Assembly (NCBI RefSeq): GCF_000341085.1
Contig: NZ_ANBA01000014.1
Span: 124,001 to 188,000 of the forward strand
Direction of reading: 5' to 3'
From: Nocardiopsis ganjiahuensis DSM 45031
Lineage (GTDB): Bacteria; Actinomycetota; Actinomycetes; Streptosporangiales; Streptosporangiaceae
DNA length: 64,000 nt
Positions within the stretch are counted from its first letter, which is position 1; each line of letters starts with the position of its first letter. This document shows positions 54,418 through 63,948 of this stretch, piece by piece. Below the pieces are notes generated by a model, which saw only the letters and a list, made by a program, of their open reading frames with translations, had not been told where the DNA came from and ran no database searches. Position numbers and translations under genes: made by a program.

Positions 54418-55911
54418 ATGCCTGAAGCACCGCATGTCGTCGTGATCGGGGGCGGGGTCTCCGGACTCACCGCCGCACACCGCCTCAACGGCCGGGGGGT
54501 CGCCACCACGGTGATCGAGGCCGCCGACGCCCCGGGCGGCAAGCTCCGAGCCTCACCCGTGGCGGGTGTGTCCGTCGACGCCGGTGCCGAGGCGGTGCTC
54601 GCCCGCCGCCCCGAAGCCCTCGACCTCTTCGCCGAACTCGGCCTGGACGAACAGGTGGTGCACCCCGGGCCCGGAGCCGCTGCCATCTACAGCCGGGGCC
54701 GGGTCCGCTCCCTGCCCAAGGGACAGCTCATGGGCGTCCCCGGCGACCTGCGAGCCCTGGCCCGCAGCGGTGTGCTCTCCCCGGCCGGGACCCTGCGCGC
54801 CGCCCTCGACCTCGTCTGGCCGCGCACCCCGGTCCGCTCCGACGTGCCCGTGGCCGCCTACGTCGGCACCCGCATGGGCCACCAGGTGGTGGAACGGCTG
54901 GTCGAACCCCTCCTGGGCGGTGTCTACGCGGGCCGCGCGGACGAGCTCTCCCTCGACTCCACCCTGCCCCAGATCGCCCCGATGGCCCGCAGGGACCGCT
55001 CCCTGATGAGCGCCGTGCACACGAGCCTGAGCGGCCGTGGCGAAGCGCCCACCAAGGCCGGTCCCGTCTTCGCCTCCCTGCGCGGCGGTGTCGCCTCGCT
55101 CGTGGAGGCGCTCGCGGCGCGGCAGAAGGACCTGCGCACCGGTACCCGGGTCCAGGCCCTGGAGCGGCTCCCCGAGGGCTGGAGAGTGCGTCTGGAGGGC
55201 GCAGAGGGGGCGGAGGCGCTCGACTGCGACGCCGTCCTGCTCGCCTGCCCCGCGCCCGAGGCCGCGCGCCTGCTCGACTCCACCGAACCCGACGCCGCGC
55301 GGGAGCTGCGCGGGATCGAGTACGCGAGCATGGCGCTGGTGACCTTCGCCCTGCCCGCCTCCGCTTTTCCGCAACCCCTCACGGGAACCGGTTTCCTTGT
55401 TCCGGCCGGGGAGGGGCTGACCATCAAGGCGGCCACTTTCTCCAGCAACAAGTGGCCCTGGCTGGCCGAGGAGCTGGATAGGGTCAACCCGGGGGAGGAC
55501 CTGGTCGTCCTGCGCTGCTCGATCGGCCGGTTCGGCGAGGAGGGCGTGCTGCGTCGCTCCGACGGGGAACTGACCGAGACGGCCCTCGCCGACCTCGCCC
55601 ACGTCACCGGAGTCCGCGGGGCACCGGTCGAGACCCGGGTGACCCGGTGGGCCGACGGGCTGCCGCAGTACGCGGTCGGCCACGCCGCCCGGGTCGAGCG
55701 CGTGCGGTCGGCCGTGGGACGCCACCCCGGTCTGGGGGTGTGCGGTGCCGCCTACGGGGGAGTGGGCATCCCCGCCTGTGTCGCCGACGCCACCGACGCG
55801 GCCGGGCGCCTGGCCGACACCCTCACGGCCCCCAGCCACACAGACCACTGTCACACCGACCGCGGCGACCAGAGCGCCGACGGACCGAACCAGCAAGGAG
55901 TCAACCCGTGA
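54418..55911 (+). CDS. cgoX: Coproporphyrinogen III oxidase / protoporphyrinogen oxidase (HemG/HemY type)
   Basis: A 497-residue FAD enzyme. The dinucleotide motif [17 protein letters not shown] is at the N-terminus, with PGGKLRAS and [15 protein letters not shown] after it. [13 protein letters not shown] and the C-terminal [19 protein letters not shown] are hallmarks of the HemY family. In actinobacteria this enzyme oxidises coproporphyrinogen to coproporphyrin (CgoX), which the chdC gene right behind supports. ATG at 54418 has GGAAAG upstream. The last 35 residues are His/Asp-rich and unconserved. Overlaps chdC by 4 nt. Confidence 0.94.
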   Translation: MPEAPHVVVIGGGVSGLTAAHRLNGRGVATTVIEAADAPGGKLRASPVAGVSVDAGAEAVLARRPEALDLFAELGLDEQVVHPGPGAAAIYSRGRVRSLPKGQLMGVPGDLRALARSGVLSPAGTLRAALDLVWPRTPVRSDVPVAAYVGTRMGHQVVERLVEPLLGGVYAGRADELSLDSTLPQIAPMARRDRSLMSAVHTSLSGRGEAPTKAGPVFASLRGGVASLVEALAARQKDLRTGTRVQALERLPEGWRVRLEGAEGAEALDCDAVLLACPAPEAARLLDSTEPDAARELRGIEYASMALVTFALPASAFPQPLTGTGFLVPAGEGLTIKAATFSSNKWPWLAEELDRVNPGEDLVVLRCSIGRFGEEGVLRRSDGELTETALADLAHVTGVRGAPVETRVTRWADGLPQYAVGHAARVERVRSAVGRHPGLGVCGAAYGGVGIPACVADATDAAGRLADTLTAPSHTDHCHTDRGDQSADGPNQQGVNP

Positions 55912-56618
55912 CGGGGCAGCAGAACGAGGCCGTCGCCCAGGACGGCACCGACCTCAACAAACTCATCCGCTACACCATGTGGTCGGTCTTCAAGGTCGAC
56001 AGCCTGGAGGACACGGACCGCAACGGTGCCGCCGAGGAGCTCCAGGCGCTCCTCGACAAGGCCGCCGAGCAGGGCGTGACCACGCGCGGCAGCTACGACG
56101 TCCAGGGCTTCCGGGCCGACGCCGACATCATGTTCTGGTGGGTCGCCGACACCCCCGAGCAGGTGCAGGGGATCTACTCCGAGTTCCGCCGCACCCGGAT
56201 CGGCCGCGCCAGCACCCCGGTGTGGTCGGTCGTGGGCCTGCACCGCCCCGCCGAGTTCAACCGCGGTCACGTGCCCGCCTTCCTGGCCGGCGAGGAGCCG
56301 CGGGACAACATCTGCGTGTACCCGTTCGTGCGCTCCTACGAGTGGTACCTGCTGCCCGACGACGAGCGCCGCGCGATGCTCGCCGAGCACGGCCGCATGG
56401 CCGCCCCGTACCCGGACGTGCGCGCCAACACGGTCTCCTCGTTCGGTCTGAACGACTACGAGTGGCTGCTCGCCTTCGAGGCCGACGAACTGCACCGCAT
56501 CGTGGACCTCATGCGGCACCTGCGCGGTGCCAAGGCCCGCCTGCACACCCGTGAGGAACTGCCCTTCTACACCGGGCGGCGCAAGAGCGTGGCCGAGCTG
56601 GTCGCCTCCCTGCCGTAG
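55908..56618 (+). CDS. chdC: Coproheme decarboxylase (HemQ)
   Basis: A 236-residue member of the chlorite-dismutase-like family that decarboxylates coproheme to heme b as the last step of the coproporphyrin-dependent pathway. The catalytic tyrosine is Y138 in [15 protein letters not shown], and the likely proximal histidine is H161 in [25 protein letters not shown] completes the fold. The GTG at 55908 overlaps the cgoX stop (GTGA) and has AAGGAG 8 nt upstream. Confidence 0.95.
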   Translation: MTGQQNEAVAQDGTDLNKLIRYTMWSVFKVDSLEDTDRNGAAEELQALLDKAAEQGVTTRGSYDVQGFRADADIMFWWVADTPEQVQGIYSEFRRTRIGRASTPVWSVVGLHRPAEFNRGHVPAFLAGEEPRDNICVYPFVRSYEWYLLPDDERRAMLAEHGRMAAPYPDVRANTVSSFGLNDYEWLLAFEADELHRIVDLMRHLRGAKARLHTREELPFYTGRRKSVAELVASLP

Positions 56619-56652
56619 CCGGCGGCCCCCGTCGTGAACGCGAGGGGCACAC

Positions 56653-56701
56653 ACGACGAGGGACGGCCCCCGCACCGGGTGCGGGGGCCGTCCCTCGTCG
56701 T
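56653..56701. terminator. Very long perfect hairpin between converging chdC and pssA
   Basis: A 23-bp perfect stem with a 3-nt loop. Its central part GGACGGCCCCCGCAC pairs with GTGCGGGGGCCGTCC. It ends both the heme and the phospholipid transcription units. Confidence 0.9.
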
Positions 56702-56719
56702 CACTGCGGTCGGGAACCG

Positions 56720-57553
56720 CTATTCGCCGTGCCGCGCGACGGGGGGCGTCGTGCGGCGGGTGGCGATCACGTAGAAGGGGAGCGCGAGGATCGTCACCAG
56801 CAGCAGGGCGCTCATCAGGTAGACGAGGACCTCACCCGCGGGCAGGCCCAGGCCCCAGGCGGCGATGAAGGCCACGCCCAGGGCGAGCAGGCCCAGCACC
56901 ACGTAGGCCCTCCTGCCCCGCGGCTTGGGGTACTCCATCCGGCTGACCATCAGCCAGGAGACGAGCAGCACCGCGGCGACCGCGGCCAGGACCGGCGGGT
57001 CCAGCAGCACGATCGTCACCACCGCCATGGCCCCGAACGGGCTCGGCAGACCGGTGAAGTAGTTCGAGTCCGGCGCCTGGCAGGAGAACCTGGCCAGCCG
57101 GACGATCACCGCGAGCAGCACGGCGCCGCCCGCCACGACCGGCAGCACCGGGCCGCCCAGCAGCACACCGGCGCCGCCGGCGATGGTGCCCCACACGACG
57201 AAGAAGAACGCCGGGGCGAACCCGAAGCTGATCACGTCGGCGAGGTTGTCCAGTTCGGCGCCCATGCCGCTGCCGCCCAGCTTGCGGGCGACCCGGCCGT
57301 CGAGCACGTCCAGGGCGGCCGCGACCATCATCAGGCCCACGGCGGTGGCCATCGCCGATTTCGGCAGCGGACCGGCGGTGCCGCCGGCCAGGTGCGCGGC
57401 CTGGGCCGTGGCCAGCGCCCACACCGCGAGGAATCCGCACAGGGCGTTGCCGAGGGTCAGGTAGTCGGCCACACCCAGACGGAGCCTGGGCGCCTCTTCG
57501 GGAGCGGAGGTGCCGGATCGCTCAGCGGCGGGGACGGTCTCAGCCGGCGTCAA
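56720..57553 (-). CDS. pssA: CDP-diacylglycerol-serine O-phosphatidyltransferase
   Basis: A 277-residue membrane enzyme making phosphatidylserine. The CDP-alcohol transferase motif is complete: D82, D85, G86, A89, R90, G98, D102 and D106 in DVLDGRVARKLGGSGM followed by ELDNLAD. About eight hydrophobic segments. The start is taken as TTG at 57553, which has CCGGAGAAA upstream and overlaps the psd end by 14 nt. Much longer upstream frames run inside psd and are Arg/Ser-rich shadows. It forms a psd-pssA operon that makes phosphatidylethanolamine. Confidence 0.9.
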   Translation of the reverse strand: MTPAETVPAAERSGTSAPEEAPRLRLGVADYLTLGNALCGFLAVWALATAQAAHLAGGTAGPLPKSAMATAVGLMMVAAALDVLDGRVARKLGGSGMGAELDNLADVISFGFAPAFFFVVWGTIAGGAGVLLGGPVLPVVAGGAVLLAVIVRLARFSCQAPDSNYFTGLPSPFGAMAVVTIVLLDPPVLAAVAAVLLVSWLMVSRMEYPKPRGRRAYVVLGLLALGVAFIAAWGLGLPAGEVLVYLMSALLLVTILALPFYVIATRRTTPPVARHGE

Positions 57554-58208
57554 GACGGGTTTCTCCGGCGCGGACCTTCTGGCCGATCTCCACCGCCGGG
57601 GCGACCCCGGCCGGAAGGTAGACGTCGACGCGTGACCCGAACCGGATGAGGCCGATCCTCTCGCCTTGCTCGACCTTCTGCCCCGCAGCGAGATACGGGA
57701 CGATACGCCGGACCAACGCGCCGGCGATTTGAACGACCGTGATCTCACCGATCTCGGTTTCAAGGGTCCAGATGACGCGTTCATTACGCTCGCTGTCCTT
57801 GTCGAAGGCGGGGCGGAAACCCCCCGGGCGGTGTTCGACACCGGTCACGACACCGGCGAGGGGGGCACGGTTGACGTGCACGTTGAGGGGGTTCATGAAC
57901 ACCGCGACCCTGATGCGCCCGTCGGGCTGAGGGTCGAGGCTCTGTACGACGCCGTCGGCCGCGGACAGCACCCGTCCCGTCGCGGGCCCCCGGTCGGGGT
58001 CCCGGAAGAACCAGGTCATCCCCGCCGCGAGGGCGATCACCGGAGCGGCGGCCACGGCCCCGACCCGGGAGCGCCGGGCGAGGAGAGCGGCGGCGCCCGC
58101 GGCGCCGAGCGCCGGAAGCAGCCACGGGGCGGAGCCCTGGGCCATACCGAACCGCGGTCTGGCCGCGGGACGCGGGGAGACTGATGAGGAAGGTGAGTCG
58201 TCGGTCAT
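57540..58208 (-). CDS. psd: Phosphatidylserine decarboxylase proenzyme
   Basis: A 222-residue PSD of the short (archaeal-type) class. Cleavage between G191 and S192 in IRFGSRVDVYLP generates the pyruvoyl group. SAADGVVQSL with its Asp and FMNPLNVHVNRAP with its His supply the other catalytic residues. Hydrophobic N-terminal segments (28-45, 50-66) anchor it. Upstream of and overlapping pssA. The region 58209-58471 between it and msrB (263 bp) shows no gene and no clear hairpin. Confidence 0.94.
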   Translation of the reverse strand: MTDDSPSSSVSPRPAARPRFGMAQGSAPWLLPALGAAGAAALLARRSRVGAVAAAPVIALAAGMTWFFRDPDRGPATGRVLSAADGVVQSLDPQPDGRIRVAVFMNPLNVHVNRAPLAGVVTGVEHRPGGFRPAFDKDSERNERVIWTLETEIGEITVVQIAGALVRRIVPYLAAGQKVEQGERIGLIRFGSRVDVYLPAGVAPAVEIGQKVRAGETRLDAG

Positions 58209-58471
58209 CGAGCGCTTTCGTCACGGGTCGGTCTGGTCGCCCGCACATCGGATACCTCTGTGAGGGGTGAACCCGGCGCTGGCCTGGTTCGAGTGTGCGC
58301 GGTCACCGGGTGGGGCACCCTCGCCGCGCGCGCCCTCCGGCCGACCGGGGGGTCGAACTTCGGTGCGCTGGTGAGATTATCCCTGATCCCGCGGGGGCGG
58401 AAAGCAGGCTGGTTCCGGGACGGCCTGTTCCGGCGGAACGGCGGGTACCCGGAACCAGGATCGTATGCCAC

Positions 58472-58918
58472 CTACTCTTCGGGCTCCAGGGTGAGAGCGA
58501 CGGAGTTGATGCAGTACCGGGCGTCCGTCGGGGTGCCGTACCCCTCCCCGTAGAAGACGTGACCCAGGTGGGACCGGCAGGTGGCGCATCGCACTTCGGT
58601 GCGCACCATCCCGAGGGACGAGTCCTCGTGCAGGGTGACGGCGTCGGAGCCGGCCGGGTCGAAGAAGCTCGGCCACCCGCAGTGGGAGTCGAACTTCTCG
58701 TCGGAGCGGAACAGTTCGGTCCCGCATCCCCGGCAACGGTAGACGCCCGTGGTCTTGGTGTCGACATAGGCCCCGGACCAGGGGCGTTCCGTGCCCGCCA
58801 AGCGGAGTACCGCGTACTCCTGCTCGTTGAGGCGCTCGCGCCACTCCTGGTCGGTTCGGGGAAGTTCCCTGGGTGCCCCGCCCGTGCTGTCCGGGGTCCG
58901 GTCCGCTGCGTCAGCCAT
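58472..58918 (-). CDS. msrB: Peptide-methionine (R)-S-oxide reductase
   Basis: A 148-residue MsrB. The zinc-binding pairs are C62/C65 (CRGC) and C111/C114 (CATC). The catalytic cysteine is C136 in RYCINS, and HCGWPSF carries the family Trp and C80. It repairs methionine-R-sulfoxide with thioredoxin. ATG at 58918 fits the family N-terminus ([12 protein letters not shown]). In-frame codons upstream give an unconserved extension. Confidence 0.95.
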   Translation of the reverse strand: MADAADRTPDSTGGAPRELPRTDQEWRERLNEQEYAVLRLAGTERPWSGAYVDTKTTGVYRCRGCGTELFRSDEKFDSHCGWPSFFDPAGSDAVTLHEDSSLGMVRTEVRCATCRSHLGHVFYGEGYGTPTDARYCINSVALTLEPEE

Positions 58919-59119
58919 GGTGACGACGCTACCTGGAAACGCGCTCCGATGCCGACAGGGGATCCCGGGGTCAAGAACGGCCCTTGGACACACGAGTCAG
59001 GTAAATCATCCTTAAGAGCCACATACGCCTAACTTCACCTTCGATGACGTTCGGTGTCCTATCGGGCGGGTACGGGCTCAGACAGGGGTCAGTGGTCGAG
59101 GTGCACTGAGGCAGGTGGC

Positions 59120-59599
59120 ATGGCTGTTACAGCTCAACAGGCACTCGGAGTGAGCAGGCGACCTCTGCGCGTGGGCAGAATTCGATACGGACTGTGGTGG
59201 ATCGACCAGAGCACCGCGGGAGCCCGTTCGCGGGCCCGCGCCGTCACCGGCGGCGCGGCCACCGTGGGCCGGGAGCTGCGCTGGGCCGCGGAGCTCAGCG
59301 TCCGTTCCACCCTGGCGGGTATCGACCACGTGCGACCGGAGCCCTGGGGCGACCGCAAACTGCTGGTGTTCGTCACGGTGATCGCCGTCGGCGCGCTGGC
59401 GGTGGCGCTCGTCCTGGGGGTGGGAATGGCGCACTGGGCGATGACCTCGTCCGACGCCATGATCTTCGCGGCGGCCGGTGCCCTGGCGGTGGGACTCACC
59501 CTCCTGCCGTTGGCGTACCTGGTCTTCGCCTCCAAACGGAGACGTCGCCTGAGCGCTGGGAGCCCGGGTACGGGCGACCGGGTGCCGGAACGAGTGTAG
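59120..59599 (+). CDS. Small membrane protein of unknown function
   Basis: A 159-residue protein with a basic N-terminal half (many Arg; RARAVTGGAATVGRELRWAA) and two membrane helices (about 81-103 and 112-137), ending in a basic KRRRRL stretch. I do not recognise the family. ATG at 59120 has GAGGCAGG upstream and is followed by its own terminator. Divergent from msrB across 201 bp, where TTAAG and ACATACGCCTAAC are the only AT-rich promoter-like pieces. Confidence 0.65.
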   Translation: MAVTAQQALGVSRRPLRVGRIRYGLWWIDQSTAGARSRARAVTGGAATVGRELRWAAELSVRSTLAGIDHVRPEPWGDRKLLVFVTVIAVGALAVALVLGVGMAHWAMTSSDAMIFAAAGALAVGLTLLPLAYLVFASKRRRRLSAGSPGTGDRVPERV

Positions 59600-59630
59600 G
59601 AAGCGGAAGGGACCGAGAGCGAGAGAACAC

Positions 59631-59665
59631 GGGAAAGGGGCGCCCCTCAGGGGCGCCCCTTTCCC
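59631..59665. terminator. Terminator of the small membrane protein gene
   Basis: A perfect 16-bp stem (GGGAAAGGGGCGCCCC with its complement) and TCA loop, 31 bp after the stop and between converging genes. Confidence 0.88.
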
Positions 59666-59696
59666 GCGGGTCCCGAACGGGGGCGCGGGTGCGGCC

Positions 59697-60485
59697 TCAG
59701 GCGTCGAAGTCGTACTGCAGCACGTACGCCGAGCCGTCCATGGTGATCTCGTTGAACTCGACGGGCCGGTGGTCCGAGGTCAGGGCGGTGCGGGCCACCT
59801 CCAACACGGGGGTCCCCGGGGACAGGCTCAGGTCCTGCGCCTCCTCGGGGGTGGGCATCCTGACGCGGATCTCCTCGGTGAAGTGGGCGGGGGCGTGCCC
59901 GAGCTCCGCGAGGCGCGCGTAGATGCCCCCGGGGCCGCTGTCATGGGCCCGGACGCGTCGGGCGGCGGTGGAGTCCTCCCGGCCCGCCCACAGGTGCGGG
60001 GAGAGGTGGGAGACCGCGCTCTGCACCGGTCTTCCGTCCACGAGGTAGCGCCGGGAGCGGCGCACCACCGTGACCCCCTCCTCCAACTCCAGGGCCCGGA
60101 GGACGTGGCTCTCGGGGACGGTCTCGTCGATGACGAGCCCCTCCACCTCGTACCCCCGGGTGTCGCTGTCGGTCTGCCAGATGGCCCGCCCGTTGCCCCA
60201 CAGGTCCTTGGACAGGCGCCGGGCCCCGTGTCTTCGCAGGGGCCGGAACGCCCGCACGTAGATGCCCGAACCGCGCACGGCCACGGCCAGGCCCTCGTTG
60301 ATGAGTAGGGAGAGCGCCTGCCGGGCCGTCGCCCGGGCGACGCCGTAGCGCTCGATGAGGGTGTTCTCCCCGGGAAGGCGGTCGCCGTCGGCGTACCGTC
60401 CGGAGCGGATCTGGCCTCGTAGTTCCCCGGCTATCTCCCGGTAGACCGGAGGGGACCCGTTTTCGGACGTCGGCACTACATTCAT
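59697..60485 (-). CDS. GntR/HutC-family transcriptional regulator
   Basis: A 262-residue regulator. The N-terminal winged helix shows VYREIAGELRGQIRSGRYADGDRLPGE and RYGVARATARQALSLLINEGL with the RGSGIYV wing. The C-terminal UTRA ligand domain follows (YEVEGLVIDETVPESHVL, VVRRSRRYLVDGRPVQSA, FNEITMDGSAYVLQYDF). The ATG at 60485 gives the normal length. No metabolic partner gene is next to it, so the effector is unknown. Confidence 0.92.
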   Translation of the reverse strand: MNVVPTSENGSPPVYREIAGELRGQIRSGRYADGDRLPGENTLIERYGVARATARQALSLLINEGLAVAVRGSGIYVRAFRPLRRHGARRLSKDLWGNGRAIWQTDSDTRGYEVEGLVIDETVPESHVLRALELEEGVTVVRRSRRYLVDGRPVQSAVSHLSPHLWAGREDSTAARRVRAHDSGPGGIYARLAELGHAPAHFTEEIRVRMPTPEEAQDLSLSPGTPVLEVARTALTSDHRPVEFNEITMDGSAYVLQYDFDA

Positions 60486-60651
60486 CCTCTCGCCCAGGGG
60501 ACCGAACCGGTGAGCCCCGTCGATGCGGTGTGTCCAGTCACAGCGTTTCCAGTGGGTGGCACACAACGGGTATGTCCGGTTGCGGGATGGTTCATGCGTC
60601 ATTGTGGGGCGGCCGAAACCGAGCGGTTACAGGTGCTTCCCGTGTGACGCC

Positions 60652-61455
60652 CTATTCCCTCAGGTAACGCGTGAACAGGTTGCCCTCGGCCTCCAGCAGG
60701 TGCGCCATCCGCACGGGCGTGCTCATGGCCGATGAGTGCTCCGGGGCGCCGGGCGTTCCGGGACCGCCGGTGACGATCCGGGGCGACCCCGCGCCCAGCA
60801 GGTGCGGACTCACCGTCAGGCACAGCTCGTCCAGCAGGCCCGCCCCCACGAACTCGGCCAGCAGGTGCGGCCCTCCCTCGGTCAGCACCCGGTACAGACC
60901 CTTCTCGGACAGGGCGTTCACGATGTGCTCGGGGCCGACCGAGACCCCGTCGACCACCACCAGGTCGGCGTGCTCGGCGACGAACGCCCGGCGTTCGGCC
61001 GGGGCGTCCGCGACGGTGAACACGATCGTGCGCGCGTCCTCGGGCGCGGTGGTGAGCAGCTCCTCGTCCACGTCCAGGGAACGGGAGACCACCGCGATCC
61101 GCGGTGTGGCCGGGCGTCCCGCGCGCAGGTCCGACCACACCTCACGCGGCCGGACCGGCCGGTACCCCTCCTTGCGGGCGGTCGCGGCACCGACCACGAC
61201 GACGTCGCACAGGCCGCGCAGCACCCCCATGACCCTGCGGTCGGGGGCCGAGGAGAGGTCGCGGCTGCGTCCCGAGGGGCCGATCGCGCCGCCGTCCGCG
61301 CTGGCGACCATGTTCGCGCGCACCCAGGGCCGGTCCGGGGACGGCGGGTAGGCGTAGGCCTCGGCCAGGTCCACGTCGGTACGGCCGGGGACGGGCAGGA
61401 GTTCGCGGAAGCGGGCCGGTTCCGGGGAGGCGCCCGCGCTGTGTGTGCTCGACAT
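60652..61455 (-). CDS. RibD C-terminal-like pyrimidine reductase
   Basis: A 267-residue dihydrofolate-reductase-fold protein of the RibD_C group: RPWVRANMVASADGG near the N-terminus, SAPDRRVMGVLRGLCDVVVVGAATARKEGY in the middle, and VLTEGGPHLLAEFVGAGLLDELCLTVSPHLLG towards the end, which are the NADPH and substrate loops. No deaminase domain. Stand-alone members act in riboflavin biosynthesis or on related 5-amino-uracil compounds, but no other rib gene is nearby. ATG at 61455 is used. In-frame upstream codons look unconserved. Confidence 0.85.
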   Translation of the reverse strand: MSSTHSAGASPEPARFRELLPVPGRTDVDLAEAYAYPPSPDRPWVRANMVASADGGAIGPSGRSRDLSSAPDRRVMGVLRGLCDVVVVGAATARKEGYRPVRPREVWSDLRAGRPATPRIAVVSRSLDVDEELLTTAPEDARTIVFTVADAPAERRAFVAEHADLVVVDGVSVGPEHIVNALSEKGLYRVLTEGGPHLLAEFVGAGLLDELCLTVSPHLLGAGSPRIVTGGPGTPGAPEHSSAMSTPVRMAHLLEAEGNLFTRYLRE

Positions 61456-61597
61456 GGTCACCCAGGTTAGGGCCTGCTCCCCGGTTCGCTCCGGACCCTC
61501 CGGGCGCACGGCGAGGGACCGGGGGCCCGCCGCTCTCGCGGCGGTGTCCGCCCGGCCCCTCGCCGTCGTGTCCGTGTTCCTCCCGGAGGCGCTCCGG

Positions 61598-63754
61598 TCA
61601 GCCGTGCCGGTGCGAGACGCGCCGCAGCAGCACCAGCGCGCGGTCGATCACCCGAACGGGGCCGCGCGCCGTCACGAACGGCCGGCCGCCCACGTCGGGC
61701 TCGGCGGTGTCCAGCACGGTCTCCCAGGCCATGCCGTACTCGGTGCCGGGAAGCTTGAACTCCACCGACTCGGGCCCGCTGTTGAGCAGCAGCACGAAGG
61801 AGCTGTCGCGGATGCGGCGGCCGCGTGAGTCGGGTTCGGTGATGGCGTCCCCGTTGAGGAACACCCCCAGTGCCCGCTCACCGGTGCTCCAGTCGTCGCC
61901 CTCCATGGTCGACCCGTCCGGGCGCAGCCACGAGATGTCGGGCAGCCCGTTCTCCGGGGCCTTCCAGCTCCCCGACCCGCTCTCCACCGGGCTGCCGCGG
62001 AAGAAGCGGCGGCGCCGGAAGACCGGGTGCTCGCGCCGCAGCCGGGCCAGTTCGCGCACGTAGTCCAGGAGGTCGTTGCCCGGGTACTCGCCGATGAGCC
62101 CCGCGCCCTCCCAGTCGATCCAGGCGATCTCGTTGTCCTGGCAGTAGGCGTTGTTGTTCCCGCCCTGGGTGCGCCCGATCTCGTCGCCGTGCGAGAGCAT
62201 CACCACCCCCTGCGACAGGTACAGGGTGGTCAGGTAGTTGCGCACCTGCCTGCGGCGCAGGGTGAGGATCGCGGGGTCCTCGGTGGGGCCCTCCACCCCG
62301 TGGTTCCAGGAGCGGTTGTCATCGGTGCCGTCCCGGTTCTCCTCGCCGTTGGCCTCGTTGTGCTTGTCGTTGTAGGACACCAGGTCGGCCATGGTGAAGC
62401 CGTCGTGGCAGGTGATGAAGTTGATCGAGGCCACCGGGCGGCGCCCGTCGTCCTGGTACAGGTCACTGGACCCGGCCAGCCGCGAGGCCAGTTCCCCCTT
62501 GACCGGCTCGCCCCGCCAGAAGTCGCGGACGGTGTCGCGGTACTTGCCGTTCCACTCGGTCCACAGCGGCGGGAAGTTGCCCACCTGGTAGCCGCCCGGG
62601 CCCACGTCCCAGGGTTCGGCGATCAGCTTGACCTGGGAGATCACCGGGTCCTGCTGGACGATGTCGAAGAACGTGCTCAGCCGGTCCACGTCGTGGAACT
62701 CGCGGGCCAGGGCCGAGGCGAGGTCGAAGCGGAACCCGTCCACGTGCATCTCCAGGACCCAGTACCGCAGCGAGTCCATGATGAGCTGCAACGAGTGCGG
62801 GTGGCGCACGTTCAGGCTGTTGCCGCAGCCCGTGTAGTCGAGGTAGTAGCGCTGGTCCTCGTCACTGACCCGGTAGTAGCCGAGGTTGTCGATGCCCCGC
62901 CAGGACAGGGTGGGGCCCATGTGGTCGCCCTCGGCGGTGTGGTTGTACACCACGTCGAGGAGCACCTCGATGCCCGCCTCGTGCAGCGACTTCACCATCG
63001 CCTTGAACTCCTGCACCTGCTGGCCGTGTGAGCCGCGCGCGGCGTACCCGCTGTGCGGGGCCAGGAAGGCCAGGGTGTTGTACCCCCAGTAGTTGGTCAG
63101 CCCCCGCGCGACCATCGCGTGTTCGGGCACGAAGTGGTGGACCGGCATCAGCTCGACCGCCGTCACCCCCAGCGAGGTGAGGTAGTCGATCATCACCGGG
63201 TGGGCCAGCCCCGAGTAGGTGCCTCTCTGGTGTTCGGGGATGTCCGGATGGCGCATGGTCAGGCCGCGCACGTGCGTCTCGTAGATCACCGTCTGGTGGT
63301 ACGGGGTGCGGGGCCTGGACTCGTTTCCCCAGTCGAAGAAGGGACTGACCACCACGCACTTGGGCACGTACTTCGCGCTGTCGGCCGTGTTCTTGCGGTC
63401 CGGGTCGGCGAAGTGGTAGCTGAAGAGCGATTCGTGCCAGGTGAGGTCGCCGTTGAGCGCCTTCGCGTAGGGGTCGGTGAGCAGTTTGTTCGGATTGCAG
63501 CGCAGCCCGTGTTCGGGTGCGTAGGGTCCGTGCACGCGATACCCGTACTGTTGCCCCGGGCCGATCCCGGGAAGGTATCCGTGCCAGACGAAACCGTCGT
63601 ATTCGGTCAGCGGTATTCGGGTCTCCTTGCCGTCGTCGTCGAACAGGCACAGATCCACCTGTTCGGCCGCCTCCGAGAAGAGGGAGAAATTGGTGCCGGA
63701 CCCGTCGTAGGTCGCACCGAGCGGATAGGAACTACCTGGCCAGACTTCCACCAT
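61598..63754 (-). CDS. glgX: Glycogen debranching enzyme
   Basis: A 718-residue GH13-type isoamylase/GlgX. An N-terminal CBM48 domain (PLGATYDGSGTNFSLFSEAA) precedes the barrel with DVVYNHTAEG (267-276), catalytic nucleophile D344 in DGFRFDLASAL, acid/base E380 in IAEPWD and D451 in TCHDGFT. The NNNAYCQDNEIAWIDW segment and a C-terminal beta domain are also typical. It hydrolyses alpha-1,6 branch points of limit dextrins in glycogen breakdown. Could equally be named TreX in a trehalose context, as a trehalose operon may continue outside the window. The 194-bp upstream gap (63755-63948) contains AT-rich stretches but no firm promoter. Confidence 0.95.
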   Translation of the reverse strand: MVEVWPGSSYPLGATYDGSGTNFSLFSEAAEQVDLCLFDDDGKETRIPLTEYDGFVWHGYLPGIGPGQQYGYRVHGPYAPEHGLRCNPNKLLTDPYAKALNGDLTWHESLFSYHFADPDRKNTADSAKYVPKCVVVSPFFDWGNESRPRTPYHQTVIYETHVRGLTMRHPDIPEHQRGTYSGLAHPVMIDYLTSLGVTAVELMPVHHFVPEHAMVARGLTNYWGYNTLAFLAPHSGYAARGSHGQQVQEFKAMVKSLHEAGIEVLLDVVYNHTAEGDHMGPTLSWRGIDNLGYYRVSDEDQRYYLDYTGCGNSLNVRHPHSLQLIMDSLRYWVLEMHVDGFRFDLASALAREFHDVDRLSTFFDIVQQDPVISQVKLIAEPWDVGPGGYQVGNFPPLWTEWNGKYRDTVRDFWRGEPVKGELASRLAGSSDLYQDDGRRPVASINFITCHDGFTMADLVSYNDKHNEANGEENRDGTDDNRSWNHGVEGPTEDPAILTLRRRQVRNYLTTLYLSQGVVMLSHGDEIGRTQGGNNNAYCQDNEIAWIDWEGAGLIGEYPGNDLLDYVRELARLRREHPVFRRRRFFRGSPVESGSGSWKAPENGLPDISWLRPDGSTMEGDDWSTGERALGVFLNGDAITEPDSRGRRIRDSSFVLLLNSGPESVEFKLPGTEYGMAWETVLDTAEPDVGGRPFVTARGPVRVIDRALVLLRRVSHRHG

Positions 63755-63948
63755 GGGCGTCGTCAGTCTCTTGGTGTCGGGGCCCTGCCGGGCGTTGGTG
63801 TTGGTGACGACTTCTTTCTTCCGCTAAGGCAGCGGAAGTATGCCGAACTGGACCGATGATCATTCATCGGTCGAGTTCGCGGGGGTTTTTGATGTTGTTA
63901 TCGCCAGGGATAGGGGTGTTGTTTGGATATGGCGCGGAAAGGGCGATT

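Noticed and set aside
57554-57841. N-terminal extension of pssA within psd
   Set aside because: It runs antisense-free but in a shifted frame inside psd, whose pyruvoyl motif and length are intact. The extension is Ser/Arg-rich.
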